NCBI RefSeq assembly: GCF_011386835.1
Contig: NC_088804.1
Location: forward strand, 33,343,549-33,407,548
DNA from: Chrysemys picta bellii
Lineage: Eukaryota; Chordata; Testudines; Emydidae
DNA: 64,000 nt
Direction: 5' to 3'
The position numbers and the translations under genes were made by a program. Under the pieces are notes generated by a model that made no database searches, had not been told where the DNA came from, and was given only the letters and a program-made list of their open reading frames with translations. Shown here piece after piece: positions 23,713 through 37,110 of the stretch (position 1 is its first letter; each line of letters begins with the position of its first letter).

Positions 23713-26700
23713 AACAGTCTAACATGGTTCTCGTGCAGGCAATGAGAAAGTGAAACTGGTCTGTTCATACTCAACGACGTGGAAAATGGAGAAAAATACA
23801 TTCAAATTTTTAGATTTACATGTTACATATTTTAATGATCTGGAATGTTATTAAATAACTGAGATAAGTACATGTTTTATACGATTGTTCTCTTGACAGT
23901 GTTACTCTAATTTTTTCAAAACCAAATAATCAGTTAATTACTGCATTGCCTCTATATTAGAAATGCTACTTCCACTGTGCAACAATGTTACCATAGCCTG
24001 CGGTACTTTTGCAGGCGTTGGGCAATTCTTTATTGCTTCAGCCATTTGTTATTTGCAAATTACACCAGCCTTGTTAGTAATCGTATCATTCCATCACTGT
24101 GCGGTGTTGCTGCAAAGCAAAGCAAGGCAGTCTCATTTATATACGGTTACTCTAATGCCCTCGCTTCTGGCTTTTCTTGTCAGTGGGGGCCAGTTGCTCT
24201 TGCTTTTCCTTTCAGGGCCCAGAGCCCCATCTCTGATTATCATGTTGTGTATTCTCTAATGAACAGGGGGCACTAGAGGGAAAAAAAAACCCTGGAACAG
24301 CTGATCATCACTTTGGAGATAGTGAATGCTACTGTTCTGCAGGATAATTTTAACTTTTTATTTTTTTCTTCTCTCTTTAAAAATTGGCGAAAGCAAATCC
24401 AAAGTGCAGGGGAAGAACTAGGATCACACTGAATGGAGGATGGTGATTTGTAATACATTTTGAGATGTCACTAGCTGCTGTGTAGGCTGAATCCCACACT
24501 AATGGCCAGGTTGTGTTTTTGCAACACTGACCTTCGGCAGCAGTGGAGGTGGTTTGGTGCTACCAATCCTCAGGGGAACTAACTGTGCACCTCCCAGGGT
24601 CCCAGGGCACACTGAAGAAGTTTGTCCTCCACAGCACCTGGTAGGAGGGTGCAGCGTATGCCCACCTCCCTGGCAGCCAGTTCCACTCGTTGGTATGAAG
24701 GGGGATAGGGTGGCTTTGTCTTCTCCACAGCACCTCCTTGTTCTCTTTGGGGTGATTTGCCCGTCAGGGTGTGCTAGCAGGAAACAGTGCTTTGTGGCTG
24801 CCTTTGATCCTTGCAAACTCATTCTCAGTTGGGCACTTCTAAAACAGAGAGCAACGCAAATGCCAAAGCTGGATTCTGAATTGAATCTAAATGCTTTCAG
24901 AATTGCTTAGATTTACAGTTCTGGTATGACCCATTATATGAGGGCCATCTCCAACATTCAGATGTGAATCTGGATCTGAACTCCCCCACAGTTTGGTGGG
25001 TATTTGGTTCCAGAGTTTTCCATCTCTTGTTAAAACAGTTCTTTGCAGCTTACAAAAAGAGAAGCAGCTTGGGGTAGGTCACCATTTTTAAATTTCACTT
25101 GGTATGTGTTTGCCTCTGCTTTAACAGACCATTTTAATGCCAAATAACAGTTCTATTTGTCCTCCCCTCCTCCCCTTTTTTGTGCAGTTTATGTAGAACA
25201 TCTGGTTTTTAAAGTGTCGCAATTTCTAAACATATTCTAATGCTCTTGGGATCAGAATATCAACAACTGTCTATTGCGGTAAACCGCATGTCTGGAAAAC
25301 ATTCCTGAAAACTGAGTTCTTAAATAAACATAAAGCATCTATAACACATAATGCAAAGCAACATTCACTCATAAACTCCATATTTAGACCAGATGAGGTG
25401 CAAAATACGGTTTTCCTGGACTAAGCCATCACAATTTACAGAAACACTGACAGTTTTTCCTGTGTATACAACAGAGGGAAAAGGTGTGGCATGTGGATTG
25501 TAGCCATACTAGGAGCAATCAGTTGCTTTCAGTCTCATCTGAGGAGAATTTCTTACTCAGGATGGAGGGGGAAGGTCAAAAGTGATGTTCTATGAAATAT
25601 TCCTTATGCTATCAAAAGAAAACAAATGAGAACATAAGAGAAATGCTACAAAATAGAGGCAGAAACATAGACCAACCAGGTTCGATTTGGCTACTTCTGA
25701 GAAATCAGAATATCTTGTGTAACATCAGCATCTATACTAATTGCAGGCCTATGTCTGTCTGAAATCCAGAGAAGACACAGATATAATCTGAAAGATTAAC
25801 TAAATTAATTGAATGGGATAGTGAAAGGAAAATTACAGGAAAGCGGTCCTAGTGTGAAACTTTATTATTATTAATCACTATTATTATTTATACAGTGCTC
25901 AGAGTTTACTGGGCAACTGCTTGGAGACATCAAATAGTCAAATTTACAAAGCTTCTTGCATTCTGAAAATTTCTGCTGGATTGATACATAGTTACTATGC
26001 ATAAAATGAGGAATATTGGCAAAACCAATAATGGCTGTCAAACCACTTTTTAATTGCACTGGTGACTGATGAATTTAGTCAGCTGAATAATAGAAATGCC
26101 TAAACTCGTTAAAATAGTCCTGTGCCCTATGAATAGCTTCTGATTATTCTTACAGAATGGTAATGCCTTACAAATAATAGCCTTCCTCCCCTAAGAAAGA
26201 ACACGGAGTATACCTTAGTCCAGTGAAACCCTTTAAGAATTCCCATTCTAAATTTTTATGCAAACACATAATAGTGAACAGGAACTTTATTATGGGAAAT
26301 GCAGGAAAGTATGCACATATAATGGCTGAAAAAGCTGTAATTGAATTTACAGGTTACGGAGGAGACTACTGAATCCAAAAAAGCTAATCTGCCCTTGTCC
26401 CATAACATTAAACATAAACTGGATGATTAATAACATTTGTAGTTGTGCAAGGTAAGGTAAGGGTAATAAATGCTTCACAGTGTAAGATGATCATCTTCAC
26501 ATCATGGAAGTCAAGTTTTCCACCCATCTACAACACTGCAAAACATTGAGCAGTTTTGGCCCAGATCCTAGCACGGCCTTTGCAGTTAATCTGACTTGCA
26601 CTGGGGGACAGAACTAGTACAAAGCTGATAGAAAGCCTTCCTTTGCATGCTACCCTCTCAGGATAAGCTGTGCACTCTGGACTTGGATGTTTTTGGGGGC

Positions 26701-27879
26701 TGGATCCCTGCATTCTTTCGACACCTATAACATCCATTGAAGTCCGTGGGAATCTGGAGAGAGCAAAGCATGCAGGCTGAGGTTCTTAATACAAAAAACA
26801 ATTAATTATTCCCTCCCCTTCTGAAGCTACATCAAGTATTGAGCAGTACTCATGCAGGTTATTGGACTGGATGGGCCTATGGTCTGATCTGGTATAACCA
26901 AAGCTGATTTTCCTTAGACAATTAAATAAATGGTTTCTAGAAAGCAGAACTATTCCCATTTTACTGGAAGAGAGCAAGGTTTTACCAAATCAATAACAGA
27001 GAGGAAGGCTGGGTATTCAACTGCCGGTACATCAGTCTAGAAACAGGTAGGGACTAATGTAAAACAGATATGTGCCAACATGCAAGAATTCCTCTATCAT
27101 TGCTACTCACTCCATAGTTCTCTGTTCCATCGTTTGGGATCATCAAAGGGCTTAGCAAACTACTAATGTGGATGTGATGTCTACGGAAGTGACTTTATTG
27201 TTGTGGTATCAGTGTTAATAACTTGCATGTACTTTATGTTCATGCTAGAATGTTGGTCCTTAGACTTGGTTATCTGTGTACTATGCATGTAGCTTTGTGG
27301 AATTAGATGGCCTAAAATATGAAGCTCTTTTACACACATGCTGCATGCATTATAGCTGAATATTAATAAACACCTTGAATTCTCAACATTATGGAATCAG
27401 ATCTCTTGGCTACAGCTAGAATAGAATTTTGTATGGCTATCTTGAATCATGGCCAGGACTCATATCAGGAAGTGTATGCATCCATCTTTCAATATATTGA
27501 AGAAACCATTGAACCTTATGTGGCAGTAAAATTCTTTATAAACATGTGTTTTCCCAAAATATTTATACCAGGATTACAGTCAGTCACTTAGGAATGCCCT
27601 TGCTCTCTTTCTAATTATCCAGTAGCTGAATTATATTATATGTGCTGCGCTATTCACGCTTTTAATATACAACAATTGTTTTTTGGCCCTTTCCCAGTTT
27701 TGATAAAACTCTACTGTGAAACTTAACGAGGAAACTTACAAAAGGATAGTCTGGGACTTGCATAATTTTGTATCTTGCTGTTTGATTGATATGGAGAGTT
27801 GACTTAGCGCTGCTGTAATATTACAAAATAAATTCCTGGTAAGATCCATCAATCTAATCTATCTAGGTGTTTGTATGGC
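23713..27879. other. Four kilobases without a recognised gene
   Basis: No exon or RNA gene recognised. The 24000-24180 part is less AT-skewed and includes the palindrome 'atttgcaaat' (an octamer-like word). 24490-24800 is GC-richer with overlapping frames on both strands and no domain. 26837-26900 ('ttggactggatgggcctatggtctgatctggtata') resembles the 3' tail of a CR1-type element, plus strand. Confidence 0.4.
26835..26900 (+). mobile_element. Short LINE/SINE 3'-tail fragment
   Basis: 'ggactggatgggcctatggtctgatctggtata' is the 3' tail wording of a reptile CR1-like repeat. Its complement-type partner occurs at 63850-63945 ('tactggatcagaccagaggcacatctagtg'). Only about 65 bases are recognisable. 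Confidence 0.5.
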
Positions 27880-28105
27880 CTTCATCTCTGTAGTATCTGA
27901 GCACCTCAGAATCATTAATGAATTTTATCGGCACAACACCCCAGTGAAGTATTTCCCTCATTTTACTGACAGGAAAACTGAGGCACAGGGTACATTAAGT
28001 CACCAGGTCACATGTGAAGGCTAGGGCTGAGCCAGGAATTGAATCGGGGTCTCCTGAGTCCTACTCAAATACCCCATTCATTAGACCATCCTAACTACAA
28101 GACCT
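27880..28105 (+). mobile_element. MIR-like SINE
   Basis: A long MIR match: 'gtatctgagcacctcagaatcattaatgaatttta', 'ccctcattttactgacaggaaaactgaggcacaggg', 'taagtcaccaggtcacatgtgaaggctagggctgagccaggaattgaa'. One of the best-preserved MIR-like copies here. Confidence 0.8.
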
Positions 28106-30242
28106 GACACAGTCCCATTTTGCTGAGATGAAGTGCTATTATATTATTGCATGTTTACAGTATAATACCATATTTCTTACCCCACGCCTTCAAGATATGA
28201 CGCCTTTGTCATCTCTAGTTGATTAAACTCGATATAGCTTTATTCTTAAATATTTACATGTAACAACATTATTTATTCCAGCGGGTCATAGACATAGAGC
28301 CCTCTCAAATGTATTGGACCCAGTATATTTTTAACTGGTTTCTGTGCTACCCTTTGGCAACAGATTTCACTGAACTCAAGTACAATTGTGGCCTCTATAA
28401 ATATAGAGATCTTACAATGGCACTGCTGTTCCCTATGATGTAATGGTAACATTCTGAATAACTGGTGAAGAGCATTCAGATTAGACTCACACAGCATGCA
28501 CCTAGAGAGAGGGGACAGCACCTTCTCAGTTCATATTTTCACCTTCCTGTTAATTCTGCAGTGGAAAGGCTTTCATCTAGGCCCCCAGTGTAAAGTCAAA
28601 ATCTACATTTAAATGGAGGCGTTTCCCAAGCTACAACCCACAGGAGTATCAACCTGGTGCTGCCATTTAACTGAAAATATGCCTGGAAATATACGACAGT
28701 GGGGGAGGTGCTTCTTTAAGAAAAAACAGATTGTGGATTTCTTATAGGAATGGCAGAGGGGAGAATATCCCTCTGCTTTTCAACATATTGACAAAAGAAA
28801 ACAGGAAGAAAGACCTCTTCTTTATGGACGGAACTATTAACCATAATGCTGCTCTATTCATACTATAATGTGATGGTTTTATCTTTGCATTAAAACAAAA
28901 AGGGTAAGGCTAGATCTTACTTTTTTATATTGATAGTTTCAAACCTCATAAGATATTAGTATCTGTATTAGCTATAAAAATTAACAGCTTCTGCATTGTG
29001 CTCTTCACTTTTATTTTATCACCAGGTTTTAGGATTTTGTGTGTGCGCGCATCTGTTCCTTGCTTTCTAAGTTGCTTGGTGTTCCTCTGCTTGTGAGCTT
29101 TATTATGGCTTGATAAGACTTCTGACAGGGATCCCTAAGGTATAGCAACTAACAAAAGACACCCCTTATTCCTTTACATTGAAGGTCACTATGGTACAGT
29201 TAGATCCTGATAGGAAATAATAGTAAGACTGTGCAAACAGAGAAGGACAATCTGGCTTTAATTATTTGGATTGCTCCATTGTTAGATGTTTACTTAGAAG
29301 CAAAGACTAAAAAATGCTGTCGGTCACCTGAGGCTAAAACTGGCCTTTTTTTTAAATGTTTTGATGCCAATGTAAACGCTATACTCAATTTGCTATTTGC
29401 ATTCACTTACATAATATAACTTTTATTACCAATTAATCAATCAGATTTAAATGTCTACAGGACCCTGTGGGTAATACATTCCCCAGGGGCCCGTACCAAG
29501 TTAATATAAAACTGCACTTTCCACTAGGATTTTTTTTTTAAAAAGCTGAATCAAATTTAAGCTGGGGTTTAAAACTGAACAATAAATCTGAAATTTTACT
29601 GTGTAAAAAAGGCATCAGATTCCATAGTTAAGGCTCAGAGTGCAAATACATGTAAGCCATAGAAGGCAGCCAGTCCATATGGAATGGATAAAAGCCCACA
29701 AAGTCTATTGAACATTGTGGCCTGCTGACATTACACGGTAAGCCTTGCAATGAGCACACCAACTTGCTTCTTTATCAAAGTGTACTATACCATAGCTCTC
29801 ATAGGCCCAAATTTGGATACCTTCACTCTCACTGCGTATCACACCAGGCTCTGGCTCTCGGTAGTATGACAGAAGGATTTAGATGTATTCATTTGTACAT
29901 GTTCTTAAGGATAACTGGAGAAAGGTAGCTGGAAGATTAAGTATTCTAGCAGTAAATGGGAAAGATCACAGGACCAGTTTACATAAGCCTGTACACTGTT
30001 GATGAACCCTCCCTTTAAAGGACATGTAAAAAGAGTTCTCGGTTGGGGGTGAAAGTGGTATGGATTGGACTACTTGTGCTGTGCACCAACAAGACCTGGC
30101 TGAACCTTTAGACCCTGGATGGTATTTTCACCAAAATAGATCAAGAGGAGAAAGATGAAGTCAGAACACGCAAATTCATTCCATCGTACCTGGCTGACAG
30201 CAACGATGAGTCCTCTTTGCTCCTTGAGAAGAGCATGAAATA
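28106..30242. other. No gene seen
   Basis: Unique-looking AT-rich DNA. Frames of 60-80 codons carry no recognised domain. The last bases before 30256 form the left TSD of the PLE insertion. Confidence 0.4.
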
Positions 30243-30255
30243 TTTTCCCACTTTA

Positions 30256-30470
30256 AGAAGAACAGGAGGACTTGTGGCACCTTAGAGACTAACAAATTTA
30301 TTAGAGCATAAGCTTTCGTGGACTACAGCCCATATGCATATGCATCCGAAGAAGTGGGCTGTAGTCCACGAAAGCTTATGCTCTAATAAATTTGTTAGTC
30401 TCTAAGGTGCCACAAGTCCTCCTGTTCTTCTTTTTGCGGATACAGACTAACACGGCTGCTACTCTGAAAC
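30256..30470 (+). mobile_element. Palindromic Penelope-like element (PLE) 3'-end insertion
   Basis: A 215-bp insertion flanked by a perfect 13-bp TSD, ttttcccacttta at 30243-30255 and 30471-30483. The left arm (about 30256-30345) is the inverse of the right arm (about 30345-30432), so the same sequence is present head to head. The right arm then continues to a unique terminus, 'gcggatacagactaacacggctgctactctgaaac'. The right arm matches the 3' UTR joined to PLE coding sequence at 52430-52550, which identifies the family. An inverted 5'-truncated partial copy attached to the 3' end is a known PLE insertion form. A hammerhead-like core is present but mutated. Confidence 0.85.
30346..30383 (+). 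ncRNA. Degenerate hammerhead-like motif in the PLE
   Basis: Reading right: CCGAAGA (30346-30352), one extra A, a stem with arms GTGGGC / GTCCAC around a TGTA loop, then GAAA at 30370-30373, a small GC-TTAT-GC stem and TC at 30382-30383. A hammerhead core needs C-U-G-A-N-G-A and G-A-A-A; here the second position is C, so activity is not expected. The extra A before the stem also departs from the textbook core. Motif call is inference. Confidence 0.4.
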
Positions 30471-30483
30471 TTTTCCCACTTTA

Positions 30484-31732
30484 GTCTCGCTCTTTCTTAA
30501 TCCATCCTCTCCTGGGCGCCATGTCTACCTACTTTGGGGGCCCCAACATCCCAACTGGCCAGCAAGCTGCATGTGAGAGATACCAGTGATTGAGAGAGTT
30601 CAGCCCATGGTTAACCTGGTATGAGAAGACTGGTGGGGATAAGGGAGAAAGCTCTAGAAATCCAAAGTCCCGTATCTGTGGAGATGTGCTACGTGCTGAC
30701 TTGGGCCCCAGTCCTGCAACACACTGATGCATATGCTTAAGTCCTATTCACAAAGTCAGTGGAGCTACTTATGTGCTCAAAGTTAAGCATGTGCTTATAT
30801 GCTTTTCTGGACCACGGCCTTGGTGGGGAGAAAGAGCTCGGCGTCTCAGAATATAGAATCCTCATGCTTCTGTCTCCAAAGGACACAGGAAGGAGAAGTC
30901 TTCTTTGCTATTCTCTCACTTTCTTTGTGTCATAACGCATGCAGCTGTGTTCCTCTAATGTCTGCGTATAGTCCCTTGTGATTATAAGCAATGACAGTGG
31001 CAATGATTTTTGGGTCAAAAAGAACATTTGTTTGCTAGTTACAGATTTATTAAAACAAGAGCACTGCTGAAAGGGAGGGTTTGTGAATGAGAATTAAAAA
31101 AACAGCTTTTTTCTAAGAATTAATGTTTATTTAACTTTGTGAAATATTTCCCCTTTTACTCTTTCCTTATTTCTTTTAATACACTTTTTAAAGGATTTTT
31201 CCTTTCCCCCATTATTTATAATAGCTATGTGGATAATGGATCTGCAAATGTAACAGTCTACTGGTGGGACAGTAAAAAGGAAGGAACTGACATCTTTAAA
31301 TCCCAGCTTTTTCATTTAATTACTACAGTTCAAAGTATCCCCTTTCATTCTATGGGCTTGTATTTTTCTCCCATGAATCATCTCACCCTTCACAACACTC
31401 TTCCTTTAGCTGAAATGATTATTATTATTTTTTGTATTACTGTAGTACCTAGGATTAGGTGACAGTTATTGCTATTCTATTGATCTTTCCATGGATGTGT
31501 ATTTAGGGAATGGCCATCATCCCTGGTATGAAGTTTAAACATGTTACTCTACTCTTGTGATGGATCTGAGCTTCACCAACCCAGACTCCAATCTTCCATG
31601 TTGATGCATAGACCCAATTACTAAGCCACTGGACAATCCAAATGGAAGAACCTTTTAATTCATCCAAGATTCAATATCGGAAAGACATCTATGCAAACCA
31701 ATAAGCTGCTTCATGGGATCCGCAGGGAATGA
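30484..31732. other. No gene seen
   Basis: Unique-looking DNA apart from a palindromic short repeat at 30716-30818 ('catatgcttaagtcc...agttaagcatgtgctta'). Frames up to 107 codons at 31139-31462 have no recognisable domain. Confidence 0.4.
30716..30818. repeat. Palindromic short repeat ('aagcatgtg' type)
   Basis: 'gatgcatatgcttaagtcc', 'gtcagtggagctacttatgtgc' and 'aaagttaagcatgtgcttatatgc' match the copies at 16110-16290 and 53549-53645. Inverted halves suggest a MITE. Confidence 0.5.
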
Positions 31733-31915
31733 GAATCATAGATTATCAGGGTTGGAAGGGACCTCAGGAGGTCATCTAGTCCAACCCCCTGCTCAAAGCA
31801 GGACCAATCCCCAGACAGATTTTGACCCCAGTTCCCTAAATGGCCCCCTCAAGGATTGAACTCACAACTCTGGGTTTAGCAGGCCAATGGTCAAACCACT
31901 GAGCTATCCCTCCCC
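31733..31915 (-). mobile_element. tRNA-derived SINE with CR1-like 3' tail
   Basis: On the minus strand it opens with 'ggggagggatagctcagtgg', an A-box-like pol III promoter block, followed by 'agagttgtgagttcaatcc', a B-box-like block. The body then leads to 'ggactagatgacctcctgag' and 'gtcccttccaaccctgat', ending near 'atgattc', wording shared with CR1 LINE 3' ends. Such a tRNA head plus CR1-type tail is the known plan of tortoise pol III SINEs, which are mobilised by CR1 enzymes. About 183 bp. No clear TSD found. Not a functional tRNA: the anticodon arm does not fold cleanly. Confidence 0.85.
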
Positions 31916-34900
31916 GAAGTATATGTGAGTATTATGTACCCACAAAGCAGTGCAAAATTTGAAAATCATGAAATGGATACAGATGACCTTATAAATAAAT
32001 ATCAACGTCAAACAAAAGAGAGGAGTTAAAATGGAACCCTGGGTTTTCCAGGAGTAACTTGGGCCAAACTGCAAAAGTGATTCCCCAGGGCAGCACATGG
32101 AATACCATGAGACAAATGAGATCTAATCCAATTCAGAAGTCACATAGTCTAAGCATCATGGGTGAAATACCTAGATTAGCTGGAACCATTTGTTCAGTTC
32201 TGAGCAAAGATGACTATCCTGCATCTTTCAAAGGTAAATAAACTGAGTTCTATTTGTGGTGATCTCTTGGATGAGAGCAGATAAAAGCGGCCTTGTGTGG
32301 GTCTTGATTCTGCAATGTGATTTCCATGGGCAGATTCCATATGGGCAGACTTTAATCTGACTCCACACAGGTGCAAAGATTTGCTGTGAGGGGTAAAACT
32401 GCAGAATTAAGGCCTAAAAGAGAAAATTAAAAAATGCACAGTCACACCTTTCCTGAAATTGTTTGGGTTTGTTCGTTTTTTAAAAATATATCAGGCCCTA
32501 ACTATAACACAGTTTGCAGTTTTTTATTTTAATCAGATCAGAGGTTTGTGACAGTGTCCTGAACTCATACCCCTGCTAACCCTATTGCTGACGCTTTCCT
32601 GGTTTCAACAGGTATCTGAATGTCATTGATACTATATGTACAACAAATAACTCATTTATTAGTAAAGAACTCTGGGATCCTTCAAGATAAAAGGTGCTAC
32701 ATAAGCATACTAAACAAGTTTATATTAGTTATTAGTAAAAATATATTAAAAATCTGCTTAAACAAAGTAAGGTCAGAAATAATTTGTGATTTCTGGTCAG
32801 CCTAACGTACCAGAGTCTAGATATTTAGATAGGAAGATGGACCTGGGTGGCTTAAATGTTTTTCTGTTCCCTCTTCTACTATGTACAATATTACACCACT
32901 ATAGAAGCAGTTTAACTATGATGCCTTTCTTGAAAACCCTGCTGAAGGCCACTGATTGATTGATCTCTATTTTGATCACTTTGGTATTTTAGGGATCTCA
33001 TTCACTCCCCAACGAAGGCCCGCACACAGCACATAAAATCATTCAACCTTTTGAACTTCTCTCTCAGTTACGGGGATCCGGAACGGGTAGGATACATAAC
33101 CTCTCCATTTTAATTTGACTTTCTGTCTGGAGGGCAGCAGCCTTAGCGCACTAAATTGGTGAATCTGCTTTTCTGATCCACTGAAGGGTCACAAGCTCGA
33201 TTTCACTGTTCCTAATGCTGTGCTGAAAGGTACAGCCAGAACTTAACTGAGCTTGGCCAGTGTGGGTTGGCAAAAGCACAATGTGGTTAGCCCCGTCTGT
33301 CTCTCCACTGACCTAACAAACCAAACTTGAACCTGCCAGGGACATGGCTCCCACTCGCAGTCCTCGGAGGGTTTTGTCAGACTTGCTGCCAGTGACCCAC
33401 CAGCTATGAGGTAGTGTCTCTGACTTCTGGATTGGGGGTTGCAGTGCTAACTCAATTATTTAATGGTTGGGGAGACATTACTGCTGAGACTACAACTTGC
33501 ATCTCTCGTTTCCAGTCCTAATGGGGCTTAAGGAGAAACTCTGGAAACTGAAAGCAGACACGCCAGTGTTGGATTTCCAAACTCCAATGTCTGTACAATG
33601 TCAATACAGGGAAGGTGTGCAAAGGAGGTCCAAGTTCCACTCATGGAATGAAAATTATCTGGTTAATGAAGAAAGACCTTAGGTGTGCTGACATTCTGAA
33701 TATAGCATTTTTTAAAAACGTTTAAAAACCCAAACAATGATTTTAAAAAGTTAACAAACAGCTTTTCATCTGGGGGGCCCTAACGCACTTAAAAGCACTT
33801 GGGATAGTCACAACTCCAAAGGAACCCCCTTGTTTACTCTGATTAACCTTCTCGCTGGTATCATCCATCAACAGGGCTGATCCCTGTGTGAAATTACTAG
33901 ATTACAAATTCAATATTTCATAGATTTTACCTGATGCCATTGGAATGTAACTTCAAAAATCAAAGGAACCCAAAGAAATGTAGTCCAATGCTTGCAGGTG
34001 GGAGAATAGGATGGTATGGAATCCCAGAAGAAGTAATCCAACCCTTAAGTGCTTGGTATTGTTTTTTTGGGTTGAAAACAGAGAAAAAGAGAGTAGCATC
34101 GATCCTTGATGAAACTTGCAAATTTCTTCAGGTGCCTCTGTAGAAGATATGCCGGAGATAATGACTTTATGTATCCTTCTTTCAAGGAAGAAATGTAAAG
34201 GAATATCTCTGTGTAAAGATCATATCTATATATTTTATATCTAACTACAGCATACACACTGTTTCTTGTGCACTGCTTCAGTTATGGTGAACCACAAGCC
34301 ATTTTGATTTTTATTGGGGATGTTTGAACCCATTCATGAAGCACAGAAAGCTACTGTGGATATCAACCAAAATGTACCGGAATTTAAAATGTGCCTGAAC
34401 TGGTTTGTGTATTCTAGATATTTATATTGATACTAAAAATTCACTGCATGTGCACACACTCCCGGGTTGCTGAGAATAACAAATGCGACCCTCCCTTTCC
34501 TTTCTGCCTTAAAAACAGAAAAGCAAGAGAAAGGATTGTTGTAACAAACATTTCAGATGCAAGACAGATTAGAACATTAGTGGTGTAATAAAGTAAATAA
34601 AATGGCAATTGACCTGAGACTTGTGGGTTTTACCCCAAATTTTTGTTTATAGTTGAAGGTCGTAAGCTATTCAAACCTCTATTGATCAGAGTCCTCTTTG
34701 TTTAAACAGAACCTACTGTATTTATTTGTGCTGTTTCTCTAAAGTCAAACAAAAGGGGACAGTTTTAAGTAAATCTCTGCATGACACTGCTGCCATGTGG
34801 TTCATTCACTCGGTATACAGATGTTTTCAATCTGTACAGTTTGTCTTTCATATCCATATGAGATGAAGCAGGCTTGATTTAGGCTGGGAGTGATGCCAAA

Positions 34901-35159
34901 GAGAGAAGATACATCATTAACCCTTAACAAACAGTTTATGAAGCTTCCTGTTTTATTCATTAGAGGACTCCTTGAAGAATTAGCATTACACCTTATGAGC
35001 AGTAAGTGGCTGTCCACTTGAATGCCATTTCACAGCCATTTACATAGAAAACACAATTCTCTGCGTTGGGTTTTCCTCCCCACTTTCAAAAGCTAGTGTC
35101 TGTCCCAACCGAATAGCATAACCACTGACCTTTTATCAGGAATTCTGACTCTCCCAATT
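31916..35159. other. Three kilobases without a recognised gene
   Basis: Mostly unique-looking AT-rich DNA. A short inverted repeat lies at about 32300-32410 ('ggtcttgattctgcaatgtgatttccatgggcag...gcagaattaaggcc'). A MIR-like scrap 'actctgggatccttcaagataaaaggtgctacataag' lies at 32669-32705. No exon recognised. Confidence 0.4.
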
Positions 35160-35164
35160 ATAAA

Positions 35165-35430
35165 TACAAGTAGCACCTAGATGATCCAGTGAAATCAGGA
35201 CCCTGCTGTAGAAACATCCAGTAAGAGACAATCCCTGCTGTGAAGACCTTACAATCTGCATAGACACACACACACACAAAAAGGGGTGTGGAAAATGGGT
35301 GTTATTACCCTTATTTTATAGATGTGAAACCTGAGGCATAGAGATCACACAAGTAGTATGTGGCAGTCAGGAACTACACCCAGATCTGCTGAATCCTCAT
35401 CCAGCACCTTAGCCACAAGACAATCTCTGA
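35165..35430 (+). mobile_element. MIR-like SINE
   Basis: 'gagacaatccctgctgtgaagaccttacaatctgca', a (CA)n tract at 35265-35277, then 'gttattacccttattttatagatgtgaaacctgaggcatagagatcac' and 'gtcaggaactacacccagatctgctgaatcc', matching the MIR core and 3' region. Confidence 0.7.
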
Positions 35431-37102
35431 CCTACTCTGATTCCACTTTGCTTTCACCATAGTCAGTCAGGGCTCTGGAAAAACACTGGACTTGTCCGAG
35501 ACACCACAGTGCACTTCTACTGGGTATTTGGAATGTTGGAAGCAGCTACTGGTATGGAGGCAATGAGAAAAAGTAAAAGAGCTATTAATTTTTCTGCAGA
35601 AATCTTGCACCATTTTTGCATGCAATTTTCCTGAATAATATGGGAGTATAATTCATCTGTTGCATCACTACAAAAAAAGAAATTGCTGATCTAATGCAAC
35701 TAATGGAGAATCTCATTCAGTTTCTTGCTTTATTGAAACATAGTAGAGATTTTAAACCTGCTGAGCCAACAGTAACATCTCTTGATTTTAGCAGGGAGCC
35801 GTGTGGCTTGGCAATAGAGAATCAGAATTGATTTGTTTTTTCCCTTCCACTCCGGCTCATTTAAAATGCAGAAATTTGCCACAGCACTTTGTTTTAAGAA
35901 TTCAGTATTTAAGGTCCTAGCTGTTTGCAGACCCTTAGTAGTTAGTAAGGTTGGGATTAAGAAATTGCTCCCTGATACCAAATTAAGTGTTGTCTTTACT
36001 GATCAAACACAGACCATCCTATTTAAATTGGAAGTGAACAGCATAAGAGCTGGAAGAGCTTTGCCTCTTTATACAATTTTTACCTTTTTTAAAGGATAGA
36101 ATATATTTAATTGCATATAGTTAGCTGTTTATTTCCAAGGAGGGGTTCCATTGTATGAAAGCAGGTACCACATGCTCCGTAAGGATAATTTTTCTCTCAT
36201 TCTAAGGAACTGTGCTACACATCAAGAAAGCTACATTATAGGTCCACAAGTCCCAGGATCTTCAACTACAACTATCTGGCACACCCAGGCTTTTTGTAGG
36301 ACTCTAAAAACAAATGAACATTTCCCCCAGCCTGGGCTCTAAACTAAGAGGTCAAAGCACCAAACTTTTTTCAACCTGGCTTCTAAAATAACCGTACTCA
36401 AAAGAAGAGCTTTATGCAGCCAGAAACTGACTTAAGCAAAGCTAGGGGCTTTCCTAGCTAAATGTTTCCATCTTCTCTCCCCTTCCCCATGAAAACCTGA
36501 CTCCCACTATCAGCTAAACCTGATGCTGTATGAGCAAAGCCCTTATATTTGGCTGGGGGAATTACTTAATTCACCACAGCTGGGCTGGCCTAACTGCCCT
36601 GACAATTCCTGCACTTAGTGCATACAGCTGTGATCCTTCCTCCACTCAAAGAGAATTTTAACCCTCTCCCTTGACAATGCCTGTAGGGAGCCTCTTACAC
36701 ACACTGTCACAGAGGCATGCCGTCCTTCAGTCCCCTATTTTCTTAGCCGTGCAACTAAGTTTCAGCCTTGTTCAGTCCAGGATCTACCATTGACTCATGG
36801 AATACAGTGGTGCCTCGGTTGCAAGCTGAGATTGGAATCCATTTGCGTGTTTCTTAGGTCTTATTTTATAGGTTTTCCCAGCATATGGAATCTTTTAAAA
36901 CATGAGATGCTGTGGGTAGTATGTTATTATATGTACATTTTAAGTTACCTTCTTAATTTCTGTGTTAAATGAAAAGATGTTTATTTGCAAGCTTTGCACT
37001 GACTCCACTGCTTTCTCTGATGGAGATATCAATTTGAACTAAATTTTTAAAGTCAAAGTTAGGGTAACATGATAAGAAATAGGTGCTTGTTGCTTTTCCA
37101 TA
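35431..37102. other. No gene seen
   Basis: Unique-looking DNA. Overlapping frames near 35730-36099 on both strands have no known domain. 37103-37110 (ttctagac) is the left TSD of the next element. Confidence 0.4.
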
Positions 37103-37110
37103 TTCTAGAC

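Noticed and set aside
31858..31915. Possible tRNA gene on the minus strand
   Set aside because: A- and B-box-like blocks are present, but the sequence continues into a CR1-like tail and lacks a proper anticodon arm and acceptor stem. It is a SINE head.
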